From the NCBI GenBank assembly GCA_934717555.1, contig CAKUYY010000048.1:1-9862 (forward strand): DNA of 9,862 nucleotides, read 5' to 3'. The stretch comes from an uncultured Clostridium sp. Lineage in GTDB: Bacteria > Bacillota > Clostridia > Oscillospirales > Acutalibacteraceae. Shown piece after piece: positions 1 to 5,577 of the stretch. Position 1 is the stretch's first letter; the number at the start of each line of letters is the position of its first letter. The notes under the pieces were generated by a model. It had not been told where the DNA came from. It ran no database searches and was given only the letters and a program-made list of their open reading frames with translations. A program made the translations under genes and the position numbers.

Positions 1-252
1 ATCTTCCATACAAGGGATTTTCCGAATCAAATTTGTTTTTTCCATTCTGGACAAAAGGCTTGTGACAGTGGATTTATCTAGGACACATCCTTTGCTGATT
101 TCTTTCTGGGTGCATTTATCATGGTCTAATAGGAAATCTAAAATTTTCGGCTGTCCCGGCATGAGATTTTGCGAACGCATGCGTTTGACGATGGCTTTAT
201 TGGAGTAGTTTCCTGCAACCAGCAAAAGATAATGTAATTCCTGATAGTTCAA
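1..252 (-). CDS. MarR-family transcriptional regulator, N-terminal part (runs off window)
   Basis: Reading the minus strand from 252 gives 84 codons without a stop, ending at the window edge, so the C-terminus is missing. The translation starts MNYQELHYLLLVAGNYSN and continues with a winged-helix-like stretch: MPGQPKILDFLLDHDKCTQ (helices 2-3 of MarR proteins), KEISKGCVLDKSTVTSLLSR (the recognition-helix region with the typical DxSTVT) and MEKTNLIRKI leading into the wing. MarR proteins are dimeric DNA-binding repressors, often ligand- or redox-responsive. The start is TTG (250-252): GGAGGGG lies 7 nt upstream and no in-frame ATG is nearby. A perfect 17-bp-arm inverted repeat lies directly upstream over the likely promoter, suggesting autoregulation. 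The ligand and other targets cannot be told. The family call is secure for the visible part; the TTG start is an inference. Confidence 0.85.
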   Translation of the reverse strand, partial: MNYQELHYLLLVAGNYSNKAIVKRMRSQNLMPGQPKILDFLLDHDKCTQKEISKGCVLDKSTVTSLLSRMEKTNLIRKIPCMED

Positions 253-263
253 AAAGTATCCCC

Positions 264-301
264 TCCTTATAAATAGTTTGCATACAAACTATTTATAAGG
301 A
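264..301. promoter_or_regulatory. 38-bp palindrome, probable MarR operator
   Basis: Arms 264-280 and 285-301 are perfectly complementary over 17 bp, around a CATA centre. The core reads TAGTTTG-CATA-CAAACTA. It spans the -10 element and expected start point of the minus-strand MarR gene and touches its ribosome site. Because the predicted transcription start (about 291) falls inside the repeat, the transcript would not carry both arms. It is therefore more likely a protein-binding DNA site than an RNA hairpin. The repeat is unusually long for a single MarR dimer site. Confidence 0.8.
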
Positions 302-325
302 TAGATCAGAAAAAATTTTTGTCAA
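298..325 (-). promoter_or_regulatory. promoter of the MarR-type gene
   Basis: On the minus strand a perfect -35 TTGACA (320-325) is followed after 16 bp by TATCCT (298-303), a 4/6 match to the -10 consensus. The -10 overlaps the outer arm of the palindrome, so a bound repressor would block RNA polymerase. Read from sequence only. Confidence 0.55.
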
Positions 326-404
326 GTTGTGGGGATGATAAAAAAACTAAACTGAAAAAGGCGGGGGAAAACCAGGAAGAAACAAAGAAAAATGGCAATT
401 CCCC

Positions 405-433
405 TTGTGCCGGATTGGGAAAGAAGGTAGAAT
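405..433 (+). promoter_or_regulatory. possible promoter of the pyrK-pyrD cluster
   Basis: TTGTGC (405-410), 17 bp, then TAGAAT (428-433). The -10 is a 5/6 match but the -35 only 3/6. It would give a leader of roughly 27 nt before pyrK. No PyrR-type binding loop or attenuator is evident in 302-466, so uracil control by PyrR attenuation is not supported here. The rest of 302-466 is A/G-rich and featureless. Confidence 0.35.
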
Positions 434-466
434 AAGAAGAAAGAAAAGATCATTGGGGGAGAAAAC

Positions 467-1237
467 ATGAAATTTGATGCACAGCCATGCAGGCTGCTGG
501 AGAAAAAGGAGCTGGCGCCCGGGATTTTTGATTTTTGGGTAGAGAATGAATGGTTTGCCCAAAAAGCCCAGCCGGGGCAGTTTGCCCACCTGCTGGTGCC
601 TGGAAAGACATTGCGCCGCCCTATTTCTATTTGTGATGTAGACACGGGGCGCAAAGCCATGCGTTTGGTGTTTGAAGTCAGGGGGGAAGGCACAGAGATT
701 CTTTCCCGGACCAATCCAGGGGAAACATTGGATATTTTGGCCCCTTTGGGCCACGGCTTCTCCCTGGGGGATTCCACACAAAAAGCGGTATTTGTAGGAG
801 GCGGGATCGGCGTTCCTCCTCTGCTGTACGCCGCGCGCCGGTATGGAAAGAACGCCACGGTTATTCTGGGGTTCCGGAACAAAAACGCTGTCATCTTGGA
901 ACAGGATTTTCGTGACGCCGGATGCCAGGTGATCGTGACCACTGACGATGGAAGTTATGGTGTTCACGGTTTTGTCACCACTTGTTTGCAGGATGTATTA
1001 CAGCAGCCAGTAGATGTTGTATACGCCTGCGGCCCTACGCCTATGTTGAAAGCGGTTTCTGTTTCCGCGCAGGAAAAGGGGATTGCTTGCCAGGTATCGT
1101 TGGAAGAACGTATGGGATGCGGCGTAGGGGCGTGCCTGGTATGCGCCTGCAAGATCAAGGTACAGGGAAAAGAGCAATTCCTCCATGTCTGCAAGGATGG
1201 ACCGGTATTTGACGCAAAGGAAGTGATTTGGGAATGA
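467..1237 (+). CDS. pyrK: dihydroorotate dehydrogenase B, electron transfer subunit PyrK
   Basis: This 256-residue FAD/[2Fe-2S] protein passes electrons from the FMN of PyrD to NAD+ during dihydroorotate oxidation in pyrimidine synthesis, as part of a cytoplasmic PyrD2-PyrK2 complex. A ferredoxin-reductase-type FAD domain comes first, with LRRPIS at 49-54 and GEGTEILS at 73-80. The nucleotide-binding domain has VFVGGGIGVPPL (108-119) and YACGPTPML (186-194). The C-terminal iron-sulfur cluster ligands are C218, C223, C226 and C242 (CX4CX2CX15C), the PyrK signature. Length matches the family. The ATG at 467 follows GGGGGAG with a 5-nt gap. Its TGA overlaps the pyrD ATG (ATGA, 1234-1237), indicating translational coupling of the two subunits. 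No other pyr genes lie in the window. Confidence 0.96.
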   Translation: MKFDAQPCRLLEKKELAPGIFDFWVENEWFAQKAQPGQFAHLLVPGKTLRRPISICDVDTGRKAMRLVFEVRGEGTEILSRTNPGETLDILAPLGHGFSLGDSTQKAVFVGGGIGVPPLLYAARRYGKNATVILGFRNKNAVILEQDFRDAGCQVIVTTDDGSYGVHGFVTTCLQDVLQQPVDVVYACGPTPMLKAVSVSAQEKGIACQVSLEERMGCGVGACLVCACKIKVQGKEQFLHVCKDGPVFDAKEVIWE

Positions 1238-2145
1238 CGGATTTATCAGTAAAGATCGCGGGGGTTACGCTGCAAAACCCGGTGATTACCGCTTCAGGGA
1301 CTTTTGGTTTTGGACATGAATATTCGGAATTTTATCCGTTATCTAAGCTCGGCGGGATTTCCTGTAAAGGGATCACTTTGGAAGAAAGGACGGGGAATCC
1401 GTCCCCGCGGATCGCGGAAACGCCGTCAGGAATGTTAAACGCGGTAGGCCTGCAAAATCCGGGGGTCGATCATTTTATAGAGAAAGATCTGCCATGGCTC
1501 AAACAGCAGGGAACGGCTATTATTGCCAACATTGCCGGCAATACGCCGGAGGAATACTGCGCTATGGCGGAAAAACTGTCGGATAGCGATGTGGATCTAA
1601 TTGAAATGAATATTTCCTGTCCCAATGTCAAGCATGGAGGGGTACAGTTTGGAACTTCCTGCCAGTCTGTGGGGGAAATTACCCGCCAGGTTCGCCGGCA
1701 TTGTACCAAACCGTTGATGGTCAAGCTGTCCCCGAATGTGGCGGATATTGTTTCCATTGCCAAAGCGGCGGAAAGCGAAGGGGCGGACGCCCTTTCCCTG
1801 ATCAATACCCTGACCGGTATGCGGATTGATATCCGTACCCGCCGCCCCATCATCCGCAACAATACCGGCGGTCTTTCCGGGCCGGCGGTATTCCCGGTGG
1901 CAGTACGTATGGTTTGGCAAGTGAGCAGCGCCGTACAGATTCCTATAGTAGGGATGGGCGGGATTTCCACTTGGCAGGACGCCGTAGAAATGATCATGGC
2001 GGGAGCTTCCGCCATTCAAATCGGTACGGTTCTGTTTTCCGACCCTTACGCCCCTGTTAAAATTGTGGAAGGGCTGCGGAATTACTTAGAAGAGCAAGGG
2101 ATAGATTCCATCACCAAATTGACGGGAAGTGTACAGCCATGGTAA
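1234..2145 (+). CDS. pyrD: dihydroorotate dehydrogenase B catalytic subunit PyrD (class 1B)
   Basis: This 303-residue FMN TIM-barrel enzyme oxidises dihydroorotate to orotate. It is class 1B: the catalytic base is a cysteine, seen as C129 in EMNISCPNVKHGG, and a PyrK partner is adjacent. Other marks are TASGTFGFG (19-27), K45 in the SCKGITLE segment, MVKLSPN (162-168), NTLTGM (191-196) and the FMN-phosphate loops GMGGIS (240-245) and IQIGT (261-265). An in-frame TTG at 1228 would add two residues. The ATG at 1234 is preferred because AGGAAG (1218-1223) then sits 10 nt upstream and the start forms an ATGA overlap with pyrK. The electron acceptor should be NAD+ via PyrK rather than quinone or fumarate, inferred from the class. 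Confidence 0.96.
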   Translation: MTDLSVKIAGVTLQNPVITASGTFGFGHEYSEFYPLSKLGGISCKGITLEERTGNPSPRIAETPSGMLNAVGLQNPGVDHFIEKDLPWLKQQGTAIIANIAGNTPEEYCAMAEKLSDSDVDLIEMNISCPNVKHGGVQFGTSCQSVGEITRQVRRHCTKPLMVKLSPNVADIVSIAKAAESEGADALSLINTLTGMRIDIRTRRPIIRNNTGGLSGPAVFPVAVRMVWQVSSAVQIPIVGMGGISTWQDAVEMIMAGASAIQIGTVLFSDPYAPVKIVEGLRNYLEEQGIDSITKLTGSVQPW

Positions 2146-2858
2146 AACCGGCAGATGTGACTAGGATTCTTTTAGTCCGTCATTGCGAGGCCCAGGGAAA
2201 TGTCAAACGGGTCTTTCAGGGACACACGGACGCGCCAATCAGTGAAAATGGGAAAAAACAGCTGGATCTGCTGGCGCTGCGCTTACGCAACGAAACCATT
2301 GACGCCATTTATTCCAGCCCCTTACAGCGTGCCTATCAGACAGCGGAAGCTATCAATCAATTCCATCATTTGCCAATCTATGTCAAAGAAGGATTGATGG
2401 AAATTGGAGGGGGAAGCTGGGAAGGAAAACCCTGGGCGGATTTCCCGGTCATCGATCCGCAGCAGTCCTATTATTGGGATTATGAGCCCTACCGCTTTGC
2501 CCCGGCCGGCGGGGAGACCATGCGGCAGGTACATGAGCGGGTGCAACGCGCGATTTTGGAGATTGTGGCAGAGAATGAAGGAAAGACGGTTTGCGTCACC
2601 TCTCACGGATGTGCGATCCGGAATATTTTGTGCTGGACGCTGGGGCTTCCCTTTGAGAAACTCAATGAAGTGGATTGGGGAGACAATACGGCGATCAATG
2701 TGATTGACTTCGATTCTTCCCACCATCCCACCGTGCTGGTTCAGAATGACGCTTCCCATCTGAGCGCGGAAGTTTCCACATTTGCCAAACAGGATTGGTG
2801 GCATCGGTCCAAACGTATTCCACCGGAAAACATGACGGATAGTCAGATAGGGGAATAA
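2139..2858 (+). CDS. histidine phosphatase family protein (phosphoglycerate-mutase-like)
   Basis: This 239-residue member of the histidine phosphatase (branch 1) superfamily uses a phospho-histidine intermediate. Visible catalytic elements are LLVRHCEAQGN with R14 and H15, YSSPLQRAYQTAEAI with R64, E88 in GLMEIGGGSWEG, and the second histidine H146 in VTSHGCAIRN. The usual RHG motif reads RHC here. All core residues are present, so it should be active; the substrate is unknown. Relatives include GpmB-like phosphatases and alpha-ribazole phosphatase (CobC), and no cobalamin genes are adjacent to favour the latter. The ATG overlaps the pyrD stop by 7 nt (ATGGTAA), with GGGAAG 9 nt upstream, so it is probably co-transcribed and coupled with pyrKD. 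The C-terminal 35 residues (EVSTFAKQDWWHRSKRIPPE) extend past the core fold. A link to pyrimidine metabolism is suggested only by position. Confidence 0.9.
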   Translation: MVKPADVTRILLVRHCEAQGNVKRVFQGHTDAPISENGKKQLDLLALRLRNETIDAIYSSPLQRAYQTAEAINQFHHLPIYVKEGLMEIGGGSWEGKPWADFPVIDPQQSYYWDYEPYRFAPAGGETMRQVHERVQRAILEIVAENEGKTVCVTSHGCAIRNILCWTLGLPFEKLNEVDWGDNTAINVIDFDSSHHPTVLVQNDASHLSAEVSTFAKQDWWHRSKRIPPENMTDSQIGE

Positions 2859-2871
2859 AAAGAAAAGTTCT

Positions 2872-2973
2872 ATGGCACACACCCTGGAATTTAAGGACGC
2901 ATACGCTGAAATAGGGGTGGCTATTCCTCTATTTTTTTCACTTTATAAAAGAGAGAAGGGCAGAAGAGAATGA
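2872..2973 (+). CDS. possible 33-codon small ORF upstream of ruvX
   Basis: ATG at 2872 opens a frame of 33 codons (begins MAHTLEFKDAYAEIG, then VAIPLFFSLY and a basic tail KREKGRRE). It ends in a TGA overlapping the ruvX ATG as ATGA (2970-2973), like the two other coupled junctions in this window. Against it, the ribosome site is weak (AGAAAAG), and codons in the middle coincide with a terminator-like hairpin whose T-run encodes LFFS. No known family is recognised. It may be chance or a coupling leader. Confidence 0.2.
   Translation: MAHTLEFKDAYAEIGVAIPLFFSLYKREKGRRE
2909..2938 (+). terminator. rho-independent terminator-like hairpin after the pyrK-pyrD-phosphatase cluster
   Basis: AAATAGGGG (2909-2917) pairs with CCTCTATTT (2926-2934) through 9 bp, including one G-U pair, around an 8-nt loop; the T-run covers 2932-2938. 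It follows the phosphatase stop by 50 nt. No good promoter is visible between it and ruvX: TATAAA at 2944-2949 lacks a -35, and its start point would cut into the ruvX ribosome site. Partial read-through into ruvX is therefore likely. Confidence 0.6.
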
Positions 2974-3389
2974 TTATACTTGCGGTAGATTATGGTAAGG
3001 TTCGTACTGGATTGGCGGTGTCAGATCCAGGAGAAAGGCTGGCCTCTCCTGTCTGTGTCATAGAAGAGAGAAACAGTCAGCGCTTAGCGGAAAAGATTGC
3101 CCAGCATGCCAGGGAAAGGCAGGCGGAGCAGATTGTGCTGGGTCTTCCCCGCAATATGGACGGTAGCGAGGGGGACAGTGCCCACAATGTGCGGGAATTT
3201 CAGCAGCTTCTTAAGGATACCTCCGGACTGGAAGTGGTTTTGCGGGATGAGCGGGGGACGACCATTACAGCCCACGGGTATTTGAATGTGACCAATACCC
3301 GAGGAAAAAAGAGAAAATCTATGGTAGACAGCGTTGCGGCGGTCATCATTTTACAGGATTATCTGGATTACAGGAGGAATCAGCGATGA
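2970..3389 (+). CDS. ruvX: putative pre-16S rRNA nuclease / Holliday junction resolvase-like RuvX (YqgF)
   Basis: This 139-residue RNase H-fold protein is the usual length for YqgF/RuvX, which acts in 5' end maturation of 16S rRNA and was earlier proposed as a Holliday junction resolvase. The N-terminal strand has DYGKVRTGLAVSD (7-19) with the metal-binding D7. VLGLPRNMDGS (56-66) is the family glycine-proline segment. E94 in RDERGTT and D120 in MVDSVAAVIILQDYL complete the acidic triad. The family usually has a hydrophobic residue after DER; here it is glycine (G96). The ATG at 2970 has GAAGGG 9 nt upstream. Its TGA overlaps the next ATG (3386-3389). In many Firmicutes ruvX sits between alaS/ireB and mltG or a DUF1292 gene; those neighbours are absent here. 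Confidence 0.93.
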   Translation: MIILAVDYGKVRTGLAVSDPGERLASPVCVIEERNSQRLAEKIAQHARERQAEQIVLGLPRNMDGSEGDSAHNVREFQQLLKDTSGLEVVLRDERGTTITAHGYLNVTNTRGKKRKSMVDSVAAVIILQDYLDYRRNQR

Positions 3390-4300
3390 AAAGCGGGACG
3401 GTATTTTCACGGCTTTCAACCGCGCAGCTTTTTGTCGCGCTGGCTGGCGGCGTAGCCCTTTATCTGATTCCCAGAGACGCCCAGGGAATCCACTCCCCGC
3501 TACAGGAGCTGTATGTAGCGGGAGTGGCCGGCATTATTTGCGTGCTGATCCTTATTTTTTTCAAAAGTTATGAAACAATGGGGTTATCCCTGCTGATAGG
3601 TATGTCTTTTTTAATTCTAAATTTTTTAGGAAGTACTTGCTTTCAATGGTTTGAAACCGCTGGAGCGGATAGGAATCTGGCATTTCAGCTGGACTATCAT
3701 TTGGGAATCCTGTGGGCTCTGGTCTGGATGGTACCTTTTCTCATTTGTTTGATGGTACGGGTTTTTGCCTTGAACGAATGGGATACTCCCCAAAGGCGGA
3801 TGGATTTTTCCTATTTTTCCCGTTGGTCGGGGATTTCCTTTGGCGTTTTCTATGGGATCTTGTTATTATTTTCTTTAATTTTAAACCGCCCCATCGATAT
3901 CTGGGGAGAGCGCCAGGTAAATTTGATTCCCTTTCACCAGATTATACAATATTTTTCTTCTTCTACCGATGTGGTCTATTTTCTGTTTGGAAACCTGTTT
4001 TTCTTTACTCCAATCGGCTTTTTTGTTTCGGTGAGCCGGCCTTCGATGGTCTGGTGGAAAAAACTGCTGATTGCGTTTGGAATTGGGGTTGTGATAGAGG
4101 CAAGTCAGTGGGTTTTAAACACGGGTATGGTGGATATTGATGATGTGATCCTCAATGCGTCAGGATTTTATGTAGGATGCGGCCTGAAATGGGCAATCGA
4201 TAAGATGCGCCAGGTCATTTCCGGAGGAATAGAAGAAAAAATTCCTTACTTTCCTAGACATTTAAATGCTTTCCAAAACAGAGAACCGATGAAGGAATAA
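3386..4300 (+). CDS. VanZ-family integral membrane protein
   Basis: This 304-residue membrane protein has about seven or eight hydrophobic segments, for example near 13-29, 43-59, 66-82, 106-127, 149-167, 196-214 and 225-239. The C-terminal half carries the VanZ pattern: VNLIPFHQI (178-186), the GNLFFFTPIGFFV segment (202-214), and E238 and Q241 followed by DIDDVILNASGFYVG (250-264). VanZ-like proteins are named after the teicoplanin-resistance accessory protein, but most family members have no known function, so no resistance is inferred. The N-terminal 140 residues add extra membrane segments beyond the core VanZ domain. AGGAGG (3372-3377) lies 8 nt before the ATG, and the ATGA overlap couples it to ruvX. 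The tail after residue 272 is polar. Confidence 0.88.
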   Translation: MKSGTVFSRLSTAQLFVALAGGVALYLIPRDAQGIHSPLQELYVAGVAGIICVLILIFFKSYETMGLSLLIGMSFLILNFLGSTCFQWFETAGADRNLAFQLDYHLGILWALVWMVPFLICLMVRVFALNEWDTPQRRMDFSYFSRWSGISFGVFYGILLLFSLILNRPIDIWGERQVNLIPFHQIIQYFSSSTDVVYFLFGNLFFFTPIGFFVSVSRPSMVWWKKLLIAFGIGVVIEASQWVLNTGMVDIDDVILNASGFYVGCGLKWAIDKMRQVISGGIEEKIPYFPRHLNAFQNREPMKE

Positions 4301-4339
4301 AAAGCAGCGCCCAAGGGATTATCCCCGGGGCGCTGTTTT
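4301..4339. terminator. bidirectional terminator between convergent genes
   Basis: CAGCGCCC (4305-4312) pairs exactly with GGGCGCTG (4328-4335), flanked by A-rich and T-rich runs on both sides (AAA at 4301-4303, TTTT at 4336-4339), with a possible inner GGG/CCC pairing. It lies 4 nt after the VanZ-gene stop. On the minus strand the stop codon of the CARF gene (4319-4321) falls in the hairpin loop, so one element should serve both convergent transcripts. Confidence 0.85.
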
Positions 4340-5515
4340 ACTGTCTTTTAGAGCTTTTATCATATCTTTTACCAATGTACCCCGGCGGATGGAATTTCCA
4401 TCGATCAAATGGATTCCCATTTCTTTGGCGCGCCAGACAGAGTAAGAACGGTCTGGGTCGAGGCTGGATAAGGTTACCAGGACGCAGCGGGAGTGCCGGC
4501 CGCCAAAATAGCTCCGGTAGATACTAAGTTCCTGAAGCGCTTCTGAGGAGGGCTCTGAGAGCTTACAGGAAATAAATACCGGATGAATCCCATAAAAACA
4601 GGTGACGTCGATTTCATTGGTAACCTCCACGGGGATTTTCCGTTCCCCGTTCCAATCTATTTTGACACTCATCTGTACGTCATGGAAAGCGTTGGAGCGG
4701 GAAAGGCTGATATAGGTATATAGTTCTAAACAGGTTCCATAGTCGGTGAGATAATGCCGGATAGAAGAGTTGGAAAAGGTAAAGGAGATCCAGTGTTTTT
4801 CTTGCTGATAATCGCTGATCAGTTCTAATTGGCTGGCGAGATGAAAAAAGGATTTATCTCCGTTGGCGTAACTGCCGTTGGATACCGGAATCTGGGCCGG
4901 AGCAGAAAAGAAACGAGGGGAGGAAGCAGGATAGGCAGTACAGCCGGGCTGTAAATAAAAGCAAAAATTTTTCCAGCCGCTGATATCCTGAAAAATCTCC
5001 TGGCAGAAACGGAAGAGAGGGTCAAACCATGAATCAGAGGGCTGTGTATGTCCGTGCCCCCCGTGGACCGCTCCATGGGCCAGCAATAGGACGTCCATAG
5101 AGAGTGTGGGAAAGGAAAAACGATCTTCCATAGATTTGCACCCATAAACGTTGATGAAAATGCCATTGATCATATCGACCTTGAAAATAGGGGTAAACGT
5201 AGAGCGGCAAGCTAGATAAGCCCCGATCGCGTTTAATTCACCGCCGCCCGTTACATCCATGTAACAATCTGGATTTTGATGAATGACTTGTTTGCAGGTT
5301 CTCGTGATTTCTTCCAAAGAGACTGGGGTTATGGGCACCGCTTCTATTCTGATATTGGGGAGAACTTTTCTACAGGCTAGCTTGATGGCCTGTAGATCCT
5401 GGCTCCGGGTTTCCCGCTTGTCAAAAATAAATACCACTTTTTTAGGGCGAAAAGCCAGAATATCCACTAAGTTATTGAGTTGGTCGTGGTCATACAGCTC
5501 TATCAGGCAATCCAT
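4319..5515 (-). CDS. CARF-domain nuclease of the Card1/Can2 (DUF1887) type, orphan
   Basis: A 398-residue soluble protein. The N-terminal ~140 residues form a CARF-like Rossmann domain: a strand at VVFIFDK (27-33) and the ligand-loop motif MDVTGGGELNAIGA (86-99). A histidine-rich turn follows (H147, H151, H154, H156). The C-terminal part matches a PD-(D/E)xK nuclease: E264 in CLELYTYISLS, TNEIDV (299-304) with D303, then FISCK (314-318) with K318. Where Card1 has Glu two residues before this Lys, S316 stands here. In Card1/Can2, cyclic tetra-adenylate from type III CRISPR Cas10 binds the CARF dimer and switches on DNA/RNA cleavage. No cas gene or array is in this window, so ligand and role here are unknown. 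Start: ATG at 5515 with GGGAGG 6 nt upstream. It has its own promoter and a terminator at its stop. Family assignment is confident; activity is inferred. Confidence 0.85.
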   Translation of the reverse strand: MDCLIELYDHDQLNNLVDILAFRPKKVVFIFDKRETRSQDLQAIKLACRKVLPNIRIEAVPITPVSLEEITRTCKQVIHQNPDCYMDVTGGGELNAIGAYLACRSTFTPIFKVDMINGIFINVYGCKSMEDRFSFPTLSMDVLLLAHGAVHGGHGHTQPSDSWFDPLFRFCQEIFQDISGWKNFCFYLQPGCTAYPASSPRFFSAPAQIPVSNGSYANGDKSFFHLASQLELISDYQQEKHWISFTFSNSSIRHYLTDYGTCLELYTYISLSRSNAFHDVQMSVKIDWNGERKIPVEVTNEIDVTCFYGIHPVFISCKLSEPSSEALQELSIYRSYFGGRHSRCVLVTLSSLDPDRSYSVWRAKEMGIHLIDGNSIRRGTLVKDMIKALKDSKTAPRG

Positions 5516-5548
5516 AAAAAGCCTCCCATCTTGCTTTCTTATAGATTC

Positions 5549-5577
5549 AGTATACCATTATTTTTGAGAAATGTCAT
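5549..5577 (-). promoter_or_regulatory. promoter of the CARF-nuclease gene
   Basis: On the minus strand ATGACA (5572-5577, 5/6 match) is followed after 17 bp by TATACT (5549-5554, 5/6), preceded by an extended -10 TGG. The -35 and spacer lie in the last codons and stop of the upstream dockerin gene. Transcription would start about 25-30 nt before the ATG at 5515, just ahead of the GGGAGG site. Confidence 0.65.

Noticed and set aside
322..967. Two long minus-strand open frames of 206 codons opposite pyrK.
   Set aside because: They overlap a fully supported pyrK and show no family motifs, plausible ribosome sites or natural protein composition; antisense shadows.
1228..1233. TTG at 1228 as the pyrD start.
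   Set aside because: It would leave only 4 nt from the AGGAAG site; the ATG at 1234 has better spacing and forms the ATGA overlap with pyrK.
1470..2019. Minus-strand open frames (181 and 140 codons) opposite pyrD.
   Set aside because: The plus-strand frame is an intact class 1B PyrD; the opposite frames have no recognisable features.
2322..2882. 186-codon minus-strand frame opposite the histidine phosphatase.
   Set aside because: Composition is typical of an antisense frame, and all catalytic motifs are on the plus strand.
2873..2888. TGGCAC suggesting a sigma-54 promoter before ruvX.
   Set aside because: The required GC at the -12 element is absent at the right distance (CTGG instead of TTGC).
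3386..4300. Glycopeptide resistance from the VanZ-like gene.
   Set aside because: There are no vanA/H/X or regulatory genes, and most VanZ-family proteins are unrelated to resistance.
5283..5567. 94-codon plus-strand frame opposite the start of the CARF gene.
   Set aside because: It lies antisense to the conserved CARF domain with no ribosome site; treated as a shadow.
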